NCBI GenBank assembly: GCA_001839685.1
Contig: MLAK01001132.1
Location: 4,504-33,249, forward strand
Source: Tritrichomonas foetus
Lineage: Eukaryota; Parabasalia; Tritrichomonadida; Tritrichomonadidae
DNA length: 28,746 bases
Reading direction: 5' to 3'
In this document: positions 9,506 to 19,408 of the stretch, in pieces
Numbering within the stretch: the first letter of the stretch is position 1
Layout of the letters: the number at the start of each line of letters is the position of its first letter
Made by a program: the position numbers and the translations under genes
Notes under the pieces: model-generated
What the model was told of the DNA's origin: nothing
Seen by the model: only the letters and a program-made list of their open reading frames with translations
Database searches by the model: none

Positions 9506-12500
9506 TCATTCCGAATTTTTAGCGATTCTTTTAATTACTTTCTGTCTTAAAGATTGAGCGTGGATGATATTATAAAATACTTTGGCTTGTACTTCTTCAT
9601 CAAAGTAACATGATATTTTATTATCATTTTCTTGATAAAATGTTACACAATTATCTTTAATATCAATTTTTGATGTAACTTTCATTTGTTTGTTAATGCT
9701 TTCTATATAAATTGTTTTAGTATAAATCTCAACAAGACCTGATTTAATGGAAGTTGCCACCCAAATTAGTTCTTCGTCATCATGGTTTTTGAGTCTAAAT
9801 AATGGTTCCATTTCACGATTTTTTCGAATTTCATCTTCATAAAACAGTCTTTTTGCACCACACATCAGTCCGGCACCTAAATCACATACGCCTGCCATAC
9901 TATTTGCAGCAAATTTAACAATTCCAACACCAGTGCCTTCAATATATCCACAACATCCTTTATTCTTTCCTCTGGCGAAAGGTTCTATCATAAAACTAAC
10001 AAGACCTTTTGAAAAGCTATAAGCTAGAGATGAAAATCCCCACTTAACAGCATCAACTGATGTAACATCTGTTCTGGCATGTGGAATAGAATCTGTATAA
10101 GCATTAATAATGATGGAACATTGTCGGAATGCTGTCTCACCAATTGCCAAAATAGTCTTGGTTTTGTTTGTAATCCCTGAAAAGCGGCCTTGTTGACCGT
10201 GATTTTCTGGAACAATTAGATTTTTGGCAACTGAAGTAATCATTTTTCCTGATCCGATAATAATATTTTTCAATGAAAGCTGTTCAATGAAATCAGATTT
10301 AATTTTTGAGAAAATCTGAGAAGCAATTTCATCTGTTGTTCCTGATAAATTTCTAAATTGGTGAACACCTATTCCAATATTAACATTATTCATTGAAGGA
10401 ATTAAACTATATATTCTAGTAAATTGGAATGAATGCGAATATCTATGTTCATTTCGTGTTGTAAGAGTGTTATAAGTTAAATTAATTGATATAGGCAAAA
10501 TCTTTATATTATGTATGTTATATTGTGTCATTCTTGGACTAAGATTAGCTCGAATTTCAGACAGCTGAACAACATCATGTGTTTTTTCAATTATATATGA
10601 TTTTCCATTAAATATTCCAATCCATCCTATTATATCAGATAAAAATGATAAATCAATATTGAGTGATATTGGTTGAATATCAATAACAATTGAATCATAT
10701 TTGTTATTGCTATGCCTTGTACATTCGAGTGTTATGGCATGTTTCTTTGTCATAGGCAATATTTGGAAAATTACTGGATAACATGCATAAATATTTTGAT
10801 CGTCTACTTGAATTGACTTAATTCGGAATGCTAATTTCTGACGCAATTGAGTAGATTTAAGATCAAATAACAATTTCTTGATAGTTATTCTTGAAAATTC
10901 ATGGTAACCATCACTAACAAGCAAGATCGAAAGATAATTCACGGTTGCAGAAAGATCAAAAATTTCTTCATTCTTTACACAAATTGGTGATTCATTTATG
11001 TACACAATTGATCCATCAGCTCCAGACTTATCAACAGAATAGTTCAAATTATCTGTGATTTTTGTTGGGAAGGAGGGTTTATCAATATCAATTTCAGCTG
11101 TAATATCATTTCCAATTTTGCAAAAGATGATATGCGGCAAATTTTCATCATAAATAAAAAATGGAATAGAGTTATCTGAATGAACGGTACGAGCAAAGTC
11201 GGCAGAATCTTTTTGAATGAAAGTCACTTTACTTGAGTTTGTTTTATTGACAAATATGTATGGAAGCTGATGGTTTGTCGAAAATGTAATCAGATTCACA
11301 CCTTTTTCATGGGATAACTCAATATGGATTGGATTTTCAAATGTTCTAAATTTAATGAACTGAGAATAAATTTTATCAATATTTAATTTTCGAGACATTA
11401 TAGATTTTCCTACAGAAAAAGAAAATTCTAATGATTTTCGAATGACTGTCACAGGAATACTAGATCGTGCTGGCAACTTAATAACATCATTATCATATAA
11501 ATTAAGGTTGATATGCTCTTCTGTATTATTCACAAAGCGGTATTTAGGAGAAACAAAGAAAATAGCCGAATATGGTCTATTTTCACTGTGGTTAATTACA
11601 TGAGTATGAATTAAGGAAACATTATCATTTCCAATTGGCAGAATCAGATCATGCTGATCTTCAAAGCTAGGGATTGGAATAGATTGCTTGCACCATTGAT
11701 ATTCATCGTTATTTTGTGCAGTTCGTTTGAGTGGACTTACTATTGCTGAACCAAAATATATGGGTTCTCCATCTTTCTCATTTGGCGAAAACATAATTGG
11801 AGAATCATAATTGAGCTTATTATATTGATTGTTGACAATAGAATCTATTGGGAATAAATCAACTTCATCTTTGAAGGGCAAGATAGTCTTTTCTAGTGTT
11901 GTTGAGAAGTCCAAAGGTAGAGATAATGAATTGTAAATTACAACTGCTGCAGAAATATAAATTATATTATTTAGAATAGAAATTCGAAGAGAAAATGGTT
12001 CTCCATCTTTGGAGCATTTAGCTTGAACAGATAATTTATTTGTATTATTTTGAATATAAATATTAACTCCTTTAAATATCTCATTCCTGTGAATTCTAAA
12101 TTCGATTGATTCGGCGCATGGTTTAAGAAGTGGAATTGGTTCATAAAAGCATGGTTTTAAAATATGCTTTTGGTTACATAAAGAAATATGTAATGGACAA
12201 TTCAATGTTTGATAAATTGAAAAGGGTGTGGAAAATGTGACTCTTGAATGGAGAGAACTTTCTTTTCGCTTTCTATTTACTACAACAAAGTATCCATTAA
12301 AATCTACAACTTGGGTTTCATTCAGTTTAATAACTTGAGAAACATCATTATATTTAGCAGTGATTTCATTACATTGATCAGCTGCATAATCAAGGCAATA
12401 CTTTTGCCCATTTTTAAGATTAATTTCAATACCATTAATATTCAAATCAATGCTAATATTTGCTTTGTTTTTGAATGATAAAGGTGATAAGAATCTAAGA

Positions 12501-15500
12501 CATAATTTTTTGGTATCAGCCCATACTAAAATGAAATGTTCATCAAAAAATAATGGAATGGATAATTTTGATGACAACTTCAAAACATTGATTGGTACAG
12601 TTTTCTTTCCGATTTTTAATGATAAATTGGCTTGGTATAGGCTGGGAATTGACTGAGATTTTCTTTGGTTTTTAATTTTGTATTCTGTTCCATTTGCAAT
12701 GATTTTGATATCTCTTCCTGTTTCATTTGAAATAGAATAAGGATTTGCAATATCAGTTTCTGAAGATGTGAGAGTTTTTAGAATTTCAATGAATACTTTT
12801 TGCTTTATTATGAGTTGAACTGGTTCAGCAATTTTCATATTTACATAATTTTCATTCTTTGAAAAACGACCATTCATTCTAAAATAGAAAGGACTCGCTA
12901 GATCATTGGCTTGAAATCCATCAGACTCTCCAATTATTACCTTCGAAACAAATGAAAAATCAATTTTGTTAGATTTCTTTTTCATTGAAAATTTGTTTTC
13001 CAATATAGATAAGAAAATACATCTCATTGTTTTAATTTGATGAATTACAATATTAATAACTGGAAGTTTTAAGTTAATGGATTGATATGGTAATTGATAG
13101 AGTTTTTGATCTTGTTCACCATCATGGCTACTTCCCATTGATGGAATTGACATTGATTTGATCATTTTATAGATTTTGTAGAGTTTCAGCATTGATATCA
13201 TTACATCAATTTGTGGAATATCAAGTTTAATTGATTTTCCAATTTCTAAATCTATCGATTGTATTAGTACAAGTTTTTCTTGGTTTAAATTCACATTCAG
13301 CTTCGATACTTTAAGCATCATTTGTAAGCTGTCTTTAAGTGTGTTTAACTTAAATTTAATTGGCTTATCAAATTGGATATTGAAGCAATCTTCATTGAAA
13401 ACAAGTGAACATATAACAGGATGGAAAATCAGATTCAAATTCACTTTAGCTGATGATGAAGGTAATTTTGGCAGAATAGCAATTAGATTCATTAAAGGCA
13501 ATACATGAAGAATGAATTTCTGAAGTTTCACTTCAACATCAACTCGTGATTTTTGCACGTCTACATTTAATTTAATCATTTCTTTCGATTCTATTTGTAA
13601 AAATGATGAATCAATTGCATTCATTCCAAATCCAATATCAAACTTTGAATTATTAATTGTCATGTTCACTGTAAGATCTTGTAAGGCAAAATTATTTGCA
13701 ATTATCATTTTGTTGATAAACATCATTAATTTCAAACCTATCTCTTGAGGGAAAATCATTTCAACTGGCATGCTAATATTCAATAAATAATTAATATAAG
13801 TTGGACTTATATTAATGCCTAATTCATCAAAAGTGACATAAATTTCTGTTACTTTCTGTATTATTATTTTTGATTCAAGAGCAATATTTTTGGCAATATT
13901 TAAGTTTTGGAAAGACATACTAGTCATAATCGCACCAACATCAAAAACATTATCATTTGCAGTTGCTTTAACATCACCAACTTCAATCATGAACCTTTCG
14001 TTTGTTAATGAAAGATCAATATCCAATTTATCAAGTTCAATATCAAGAAATAGTTTGGGTATAGAAAAATCTGTTTTAGGCATGGTCATAATATCTTTAG
14101 GTATCATTGCTAGAATTGAAAACAATTTTGCGTATATATATTTTGTGTGTAATGTAAGCCCATCATCATTTGAAAACAATGTAAGATATTTCAAGCTCAT
14201 AATATCATGAATGAATAGTTCACCAATTAATAATTCTAATTGTGACTGCATTACGCTAACAGAAATCTTTTGAATGTTAATTGGAATTTTGTCGTGGGCA
14301 TCGGAAAATTTAATAATGGAGTTTAATCCTTTTACATCAATAAAAACTTCAAATGATAGTGAAGGGACAGAAATATTTTTAAACATTTTATGATAAGTGG
14401 TTATCAAGCCAATAATATCTTCAATGATTACAATATGGGTAAAAGGTAATGCAACTGAAAAAATGGGAATATTTAGAAAGATTTTATTCTGGGTAATTGA
14501 TCCAGTAAGTGAAAAATCGGTAGAAATTTTAACTTCGGTTTTTGCTGCATTTGATATAATCCAAGAATTTTCTAGTTTCATTGATCGAATTACATTAGAT
14601 CTAGAGGAAGCATCAGTTGTAAAACTAAAGCGATCAAATCCAAATTTTAATGAGTGATTTTTATGTGTTTGCACTGTCAAAGAAGAACCGCGAACATTGA
14701 CGCTTAAATCAAAAATTCGATTTGTTTTAACCGGACTTTGATCAATTTCTTTCATCAGATTAATTAATCCAAGATCAGTCATCATTCTTAAAATACCTCG
14801 AAGATTTAGAAAATAATTGTTTGAAGACATATTTAGTGACATCGACCAAGTTGAATATGACAAAAATGGAATGATAACTTGAGCTTTCATTTCAAGCTGG
14901 GGGTTATCGAGAGATTTGAAAACTGTTGATGTTTTCTTTTCCACGTGTTTGATACTAATATATGAAATAATAGCATCCATCACCAAAGAGCTTGTTTGTT
15001 TTCCAAGAAGAAAATGGGCATTTTTCATATCAATTATAAAGTGAGGGCACCCATCGTTTTTTTCCAGTGCTAATGTTACTCTATGACCAATAAAGTTTAG
15101 AGACAAAACACTGATAAATTTTGTAACAATATAAACTGGATCTTGGACCATTAATTTTTTGATTTCTTTGGTAATTTTTGGAGTAATCTTCCTCTTCTTT
15201 TTCTTATGGGGCGTCTTCCTTTTCCTTTTCTTTAGAATTCGCAAGGCAGATCGAAATGCAATAATATTTGTGTAATCGAGTGATTCTTCAATTTCTCGAA
15301 TCATCCTTTTGTATTTCTCATCTTTCTTTTTAAAGTATTTAATATAAATCAATCTTTTTCGGACTAAATCAAGTTTTGATGAAAAATCATGTTTTGCATT
15401 ACTAATTTTTGAAACAGCACATCGATGTAAATATAACCACATTTTCTCTGCACTCTCTTGATCATCATCAGAAGATTTATCTCCATTTGTATTAAATAAA

Positions 15501-16396
15501 TAAACATTTGGTTTAGGAATATGCGCAACAGAAAATTTATTGAGGAACTTTCCCATTGTATTCATTAAATTTATGAAAACAGGAATATGTTTTTCTAGAA
15601 TATGAACATATACTGTGTCTATTGTTGGTGCGAATTCAATTTTTGTGTCACCATCAACATGTCGCATTATCGCGCTAAAAGTGAATGGTTTCATAATCCA
15701 ATTATGGTCTTTACTTTTGAATAAATCATTAAACCTGTTTTCATCTCTTACATTCATTGATGGTTGGTTGATATCTATGTAAATTCCAAGATCGGTGAAA
15801 ATAACTTCTTTTGTTATATCTGCAATGTTTGGTTTCCAGTTTTTTGGATTCTGAAGCAATAATTTTGGAATAACAATACCAATGGTAGTATTGAGTTCTT
15901 CAAATTTTTTACTTGGAATCAGTTCATCATTATTTCTAATTTCAATTTGAACAAAAATATTATTAATTTCAAAAATTATATTGGAAAAAATTTTAAGACT
16001 TGTATTGACAAAGTTTTCTGTTGGTAATAATCCAAGTAAATTTTTATATCTTTTTCTAAATAATTCGTAGGCTTCTAACATGTGAATTTTCATTTTTACG
16101 AAATCTTGTGGTGTTGGAACATTATTGCAAAGACTTCCAACGATTGTAACACTATCAATTGTAACTTTAATTGGATCTGATAAAAACCTGGTGGGAACCT
16201 GAATTCTAATGTTTCGTATTGTTCCTTTTTTAATTTCGAGTGGTACTCCATGTTGCAAAAGCGCATTTGGAAATATTTCTAATTCGGCGATATCTAAATT
16301 TTGATGAGCAAGCGAGCCAGATATATTTTTAGTCACGACTTCTGTCATATAGGCTGAAACAGCGCCATTAATAAAATTTTTAATAATTCCTTGCAT
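9506..16396 (-). CDS. VPS13: VPS13-family bridge-type lipid transfer protein
   Basis: This single 2,296-codon frame has the complete VPS13 plan. The N-terminal chorein motif starts MQGIIKNFINGAVSAYMTEV and continues with the NLDIAELEIFPNALLQHGVPL strand block (1-90). Long beta-rich RBG-groove repeats follow. A VAB/SHR-binding-like region occupies about 1385-1750, and the APT1-like segment lies near 2020. The conserved C-terminal Gly-rich block (GYIEGTGVGIVKFAANSMAG, about 2139-2165) precedes a PH-like end (about 2197-2296). VPS13 proteins form hydrophobic grooves that move glycerolipids between membranes at contact sites. The protein is shorter than yeast Vps13 (about 3,140 residues). A Lys/Arg-rich patch at about 385-410 is unusual and could bind acidic lipid or act as a nuclear signal. 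No intron is present. A TTCA motif (minus, 16400-16403) leaves only about 4 nt of leader. The stop is TGA. Confidence 0.92.
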   Translation of the reverse strand: MQGIIKNFINGAVSAYMTEVVTKNISGSLAHQNLDIAELEIFPNALLQHGVPLEIKKGTIRNIRIQVPTRFLSDPIKVTIDSVTIVGSLCNNVPTPQDFVKMKIHMLEAYELFRKRYKNLLGLLPTENFVNTSLKIFSNIIFEINNIFVQIEIRNNDELIPSKKFEELNTTIGIVIPKLLLQNPKNWKPNIADITKEVIFTDLGIYIDINQPSMNVRDENRFNDLFKSKDHNWIMKPFTFSAIMRHVDGDTKIEFAPTIDTVYVHILEKHIPVFINLMNTMGKFLNKFSVAHIPKPNVYLFNTNGDKSSDDDQESAEKMWLYLHRCAVSKISNAKHDFSSKLDLVRKRLIYIKYFKKKDEKYKRMIREIEESLDYTNIIAFRSALRILKKRKRKTPHKKKKRKITPKITKEIKKLMVQDPVYIVTKFISVLSLNFIGHRVTLALEKNDGCPHFIIDMKNAHFLLGKQTSSLVMDAIISYISIKHVEKKTSTVFKSLDNPQLEMKAQVIIPFLSYSTWSMSLNMSSNNYFLNLRGILRMMTDLGLINLMKEIDQSPVKTNRIFDLSVNVRGSSLTVQTHKNHSLKFGFDRFSFTTDASSRSNVIRSMKLENSWIISNAAKTEVKISTDFSLTGSITQNKIFLNIPIFSVALPFTHIVIIEDIIGLITTYHKMFKNISVPSLSFEVFIDVKGLNSIIKFSDAHDKIPINIQKISVSVMQSQLELLIGELFIHDIMSLKYLTLFSNDDGLTLHTKYIYAKLFSILAMIPKDIMTMPKTDFSIPKLFLDIELDKLDIDLSLTNERFMIEVGDVKATANDNVFDVGAIMTSMSFQNLNIAKNIALESKIIIQKVTEIYVTFDELGINISPTYINYLLNISMPVEMIFPQEIGLKLMMFINKMIIANNFALQDLTVNMTINNSKFDIGFGMNAIDSSFLQIESKEMIKLNVDVQKSRVDVEVKLQKFILHVLPLMNLIAILPKLPSSSAKVNLNLIFHPVICSLVFNEDCFNIQFDKPIKFKLNTLKDSLQMMLKVSKLNVNLNQEKLVLIQSIDLEIGKSIKLDIPQIDVMISMLKLYKIYKMIKSMSIPSMGSSHDGEQDQKLYQLPYQSINLKLPVINIVIHQIKTMRCIFLSILENKFSMKKKSNKIDFSFVSKVIIGESDGFQANDLASPFYFRMNGRFSKNENYVNMKIAEPVQLIIKQKVFIEILKTLTSSETDIANPYSISNETGRDIKIIANGTEYKIKNQRKSQSIPSLYQANLSLKIGKKTVPINVLKLSSKLSIPLFFDEHFILVWADTKKLCLRFLSPLSFKNKANISIDLNINGIEINLKNGQKYCLDYAADQCNEITAKYNDVSQVIKLNETQVVDFNGYFVVVNRKRKESSLHSRVTFSTPFSIYQTLNCPLHISLCNQKHILKPCFYEPIPLLKPCAESIEFRIHRNEIFKGVNIYIQNNTNKLSVQAKCSKDGEPFSLRISILNNIIYISAAVVIYNSLSLPLDFSTTLEKTILPFKDEVDLFPIDSIVNNQYNKLNYDSPIMFSPNEKDGEPIYFGSAIVSPLKRTAQNNDEYQWCKQSIPIPSFEDQHDLILPIGNDNVSLIHTHVINHSENRPYSAIFFVSPKYRFVNNTEEHINLNLYDNDVIKLPARSSIPVTVIRKSLEFSFSVGKSIMSRKLNIDKIYSQFIKFRTFENPIHIELSHEKGVNLITFSTNHQLPYIFVNKTNSSKVTFIQKDSADFARTVHSDNSIPFFIYDENLPHIIFCKIGNDITAEIDIDKPSFPTKITDNLNYSVDKSGADGSIVYINESPICVKNEEIFDLSATVNYLSILLVSDGYHEFSRITIKKLLFDLKSTQLRQKLAFRIKSIQVDDQNIYACYPVIFQILPMTKKHAITLECTRHSNNKYDSIVIDIQPISLNIDLSFLSDIIGWIGIFNGKSYIIEKTHDVVQLSEIRANLSPRMTQYNIHNIKILPISINLTYNTLTTRNEHRYSHSFQFTRIYSLIPSMNNVNIGIGVHQFRNLSGTTDEIASQIFSKIKSDFIEQLSLKNIIIGSGKMITSVAKNLIVPENHGQQGRFSGITNKTKTILAIGETAFRQCSIIINAYTDSIPHARTDVTSVDAVKWGFSSLAYSFSKGLVSFMIEPFARGKNKGCCGYIEGTGVGIVKFAANSMAGVCDLGAGLMCGAKRLFYEDEIRKNREMEPLFRLKNHDDEELIWVATSIKSGLVEIYTKTIYIESINKQMKVTSKIDIKDNCVTFYQENDNKISCYFDEEVQAKVFYNIIHAQSLRQKVIKRIAKNSE

Positions 16397-17326
16397 TTTT
16401 GAAGAAAGAGATTATCTCGTTTTATCCAATTTTATTTTGATGAACTCAAAATTGAATCATTAATGATTTCGATTTTGAAAGAGCTTCGATACATGATGTA
16501 TCACTTCACATTTTTAAATGAATAAAATTCAACAGAAAGGATTACGATCATTTTTTATTCGTGTGTTATTTTGATAATATTATAGTATTTTTGAATGAAA
16601 AACATAAATACTTTCAATGAATTGTTTTTTGATCGTAATTCAAGAATATTGGCATTTATAATGGTCTAATCAATATAATTTCAAACAATTTATATTTCAA
16701 TTAGTTAGATTTTTATTATTCTTCGAAATAATAACCTTTAAAATCCTTCACAACGTGAAAAATGATGAAATGAGTTTGAATATCGCCTTAAGAAAATAAT
16801 GTTTTCAAAAGTGGAAAACACGGAATCTGATCATTATTCAATTTTCTCACTCAAAATTACAAAATGCCCACATATCATATGATCTGAGAATCTCTATTGC
16901 TGGGATGATTAATATTAATTACGAACTATTGTGTTAAAAACTGGATCCTGATTCAACTTATGAGAAGTTCTTTTTTAAAGAATTCCAACTTTCAATATCA
17001 ATTAGTTGATATCATATAATCATTGTAGTCATCATTACATTTCCTGTTTTGGGCTCAACAATTTTTTTCGCCCATCAGATTTCGCTATGAAAGAATATTT
17101 CTTCGCCGGCTTAGAAATGAAATATTTCATATAAATAATATGTGAATCTGATTCTGTTTTAATTTAATTAATCTCATTCAAACCATAAATACTCACAGTT
17201 CTTTCCAACCTCACCAAATTTTCACTTTTTCTATGCAACTCTTTGAAAATGTTTAGCATAATAAACGAAACTGGGGTGCACCCAGGGGGAAAAATCGAAA
17301 AAGCGAAAAGTATAATTACAATTTGA
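16397..17326. other. Intergenic region with no gene
   Basis: About 930 bp lie between the VPS13 start and the C2-gene stop, both genes on the minus strand. The sequence is A+T-rich. I find no ORF with codon bias, no RNA gene and no clear repeat. It should contain the VPS13 promoter and the C2-gene 3' end. Confidence 0.55.
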
Positions 17327-17327
17327 T

Positions 17328-18107
17328 TTAATATCCGTAAGGGTTTGGTGGATATCCAGGCTGTGGGTATCCAGGCTGCTGGGGATAAGCAGGTGGTTGC
17401 ATCATTGGCTGCTGTGGCATCGCGTACATCGACTGTGCAGGCTGTTGCATTCCGTATGCAGGTTGTCCCATCATTCCTGGTGGCTGCTGCTGTGGAGTAT
17501 TGTAAGCTGTTTGGCCGTAAGCAGGCTGTTGCATCATCGGCGTGCTCATTGGTGGGGCCATTTGTGGTGCCATTGGGGCTCCCATTGGGTACATCGGCAT
17601 GCTCATTGGCGGGGCCATTCCTGGGACTGCTCCCATCATGGCGTTGCCCATGCCCATCATTGAGTTGTGGAAGCCAGCAATGGCCTGCATAGCTGGCATG
17701 GCAGGACAGTCGACAAATGGAGGGCTACCAGTTGGAGCGATATGTGTGACGAGGTGGATACTTCCACCCTTCCTGATACGTCTGCATGGACGGAGCTCGT
17801 ACCATTGGTCGATCACGCGGCCGGGCTGAAGCGAGGAAAGCGGAACTTCGAGAGTGGACATTTCGTCATCGTTAACAAGGTCTTTATCGTACATTTTAAT
17901 ATTGAGGAAGTCTGTCGCAACATTTCCAACAGGGAAGTGGAATTCTTCGTTCCAGCGAGGATTGTAGGTATTTTTCTTATAATTGGTCTTATGGAAGTTG
18001 CTCGATCCGGAGACTCTGACGACAACGTAAGGATCGCTTTTGGTGAGTAGATCCATTTTAGGGAGGTTTTTGGCCTCGATTACTTTGATATGGAGAGTAA
18101 AAGCCAT
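17328..18107 (-). CDS. C2-domain protein with Met/Pro/Gln-rich tail (259 aa)
   Basis: An N-terminal C2 domain (1-123) begins MAFTLHIKVIEAKNLPKMDL. It carries Ca2+-loop acidic residues at D19, D25, D74, D76 and D81, so Ca2+-dependent phospholipid binding is likely. Residues about 131-259 form a low-complexity tail rich in Met, Pro, Gln, Ala, Gly and Tyr, with PQQPGYPQPGYPP-type repeats at the end. It resembles synexin/annexin and ESCRT-associated tails that self-assemble or bind EF-hand proteins. The open frame extends 30 codons upstream to 18197. I chose the internal ATG at 18107 because a good initiator, TCATTT (minus, 18122-18127), lies 18 nt before it, inside the longer frame. The C2 fold also starts right at this Met. 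The stop TAA is part of TAAA (minus, 17327-17330). Confidence 0.82.
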   Translation of the reverse strand: MAFTLHIKVIEAKNLPKMDLLTKSDPYVVVRVSGSSNFHKTNYKKNTYNPRWNEEFHFPVGNVATDFLNIKMYDKDLVNDDEMSTLEVPLSSLQPGRVIDQWYELRPCRRIRKGGSIHLVTHIAPTGSPPFVDCPAMPAMQAIAGFHNSMMGMGNAMMGAVPGMAPPMSMPMYPMGAPMAPQMAPPMSTPMMQQPAYGQTAYNTPQQQPPGMMGQPAYGMQQPAQSMYAMPQQPMMQPPAYPQQPGYPQPGYPPNPYGY

Positions 18108-18121
18108 TGTTGATTTAAAAG

Positions 18122-18127
18122 AAATGA
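18122..18127 (-). promoter_or_regulatory. Initiator (Inr) TCATTT of the C2-domain gene
   Basis: On the minus strand the sequence reads TTCATTTC. This fits the T. vaginalis Inr core TCA(+1)Y(T/A). Transcription starting at the A (18125) would give an 18-nt leader and exclude the upstream ATG at 18197. Confidence 0.55.
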
Positions 18128-18197
18128 ATTGAAATAAATTTTTTAAATTTTTCGTAACAACCGATTCTTTTTTGAGGGAACAACTCTCCGTTTTCAA

Positions 18198-18800
18198 AAA
18201 AATTGATTTGAAATAATTTAAATATTTATTCAGGTTTCTATTGCACTTTTCAATGGCTTAAAAAATTTATTGAATTTATTGGAAATTTTTATCAAAAATT
18301 TAGCGTATAAATCAATATTTTTGATAACTTTACATCATGTCGATTTTCTCGCTCACCGGAAAAATTCAAAGAGAGCTAATATTTACACATTGAATTGATA
18401 TATATTCAAATTGACTTTCAGAAAATGATGGTTATTGCATACTATGAAGATTACTGTTCGACTTTTTGTTATCCAAATTTGTATCTTACATATAGGCATT
18501 TCTGTGATATGTTTATTGCAATAAAAAACCATTTTAATAGAAATTGGATTTAAATCTTCTTGATGAAAACACCTTTTAGTTTACAAACTTAACAGTCTTG
18601 TAAATTTCTTGACAAAAGGTAACTATGAAGAATAAATCAAAGCATCCATCATTTTATATTTTAAAATGATTTTAGAAATACTGATTTAAAATGAAATGAT
18701 GATTCTTTTTCTATTGTGAATGGAGTCTCTGGTTAGGGCTATGCAACAAAGTAGTTATTCTTATTGAAACAAGAGTCATGATTATCCTAAAAAAAATTCC
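18198..18800. other. Divergent intergenic region
   Basis: A+T-rich spacer between the C2 gene (minus) and centrin (plus). No ORF is credible. The right end borders the tRNA-like element at 18801-18866. Confidence 0.5.
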
Positions 18801-18866
18801 AAAAAAAGAGCACTCTGGGAATCGAACCAGCAAATCATTATTTTGACCGTTAAAACACAAACTTCA
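18801..18866 (-). ncRNA. tRNA-like relic: B-box plus T7 terminator antisense to the centrin promoter
   Basis: On the minus strand a perfect Pol III B-box, GGTTCGATTCC (18818-18828), is followed 10 nt later by a run of seven T (18801-18807), as at the 3' end of a tRNA gene. Upstream there is a possible anticodon-like hairpin (CAAA, a seven-base loop with T in the second position, TTTG). However, no 5' acceptor strand pairs with AGTGCTC. The T-stem is imperfect and there is no variable loop. It is therefore not a functional tRNA as it stands; a tRNA pseudogene, a SINE fragment or another Pol III transcript is possible. Confidence 0.35.
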
Positions 18867-18876
18867 AACTTGAAGA

Positions 18877-19407
18877 ATGTCTGTAACAAAAACGCCGAAA
18901 GTGAAAGGCCTTCAACATCTTCCACCATTAAACGTCAAACTCACCGCAGACCAAAAACTTGAAATAAAAGAAGCATTCAATATTTTCGATACAGATAAAA
19001 GTGGCTACATGGATCGCCACGAATTGCGCGTCGCTCTCCGCGCAATGGGTTTTGAGCTCGAAAAAGAAGAAATCATCGAAATCATGCAAAAATATGATCC
19101 AAATCAAGAAGGAGGGCTTAATTACGAATGTTTCAAGCATGTTGTCGCAGAAAGAATTGCAAAGCGTGATCCAGAAGACGAATTTCACAAATTATTCTTA
19201 CTTTTTGCCGATTCAAAACTCATGAAAATCGGAATTCAGAATCTTCGCGAAGTTTTCGAAGTGATCGGTGAAGAAATCACAGATGAGGAGCTTCATAAAA
19301 TGATTCACGATTTCGATGGCGATCATGACGGCTATATTACAGAAGATGAATTTATTAATATTTTGCATCCAGGTCCTTTCCCTGAAGTCCCTGAACAAGA
19401 CGAATAA
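18877..19407 (+). CDS. Centrin-like EF-hand protein
   Basis: This 176-residue protein has four EF-hand positions and the typical centrin start of EF1 ([20 protein letters not shown]). EF1 loop D38-E49 and EF4 loop D147-E158 are complete. EF2 (D74-C85) has Cys at position 12 instead of Glu/Asp. EF3 (111-122) has lost all ligands (A111, S113, L115). Ca2+ binding is thus predicted only at sites 1 and 4. Centrins act at basal bodies and centrosomes and in contractile fibres, which are elaborate in parabasalids. The C-terminus ([11 protein letters not shown]) differs from the usual KKTSLY-type end. TTCA (18863-18866) lies 11 nt before the ATG. The stop forms TAAA (19405-19408). Confidence 0.85.
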   Translation: MSVTKTPKVKGLQHLPPLNVKLTADQKLEIKEAFNIFDTDKSGYMDRHELRVALRAMGFELEKEEIIEIMQKYDPNQEGGLNYECFKHVVAERIAKRDPEDEFHKLFLLFADSKLMKIGIQNLREVFEVIGEEITDEELHKMIHDFDGDHDGYITEDEFINILHPGPFPEVPEQDE

Positions 19408-19408
19408 A
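19405..19408 (+). terminator. TAAA poly(A) signal overlapping the centrin stop
   Basis: The stop codon TAA is followed by A, giving the trichomonad UAAA cleavage/polyadenylation signal within the stop. Confidence 0.55.

Noticed and set aside
17345..18050. Several 70-127 residue plus-strand frames opposite the C2-domain gene
   Set aside because: They are antisense shadows of the Met/Pro/Gln-rich tail and C2 domain, with no independent motif or promoter.
18877..19407. Calmodulin instead of centrin
   Set aside because: The N-terminal extension, the [13 protein letters not shown] start and the AMGFE linker are centrin-like, and two EF loops are degenerate, unlike calmodulin.
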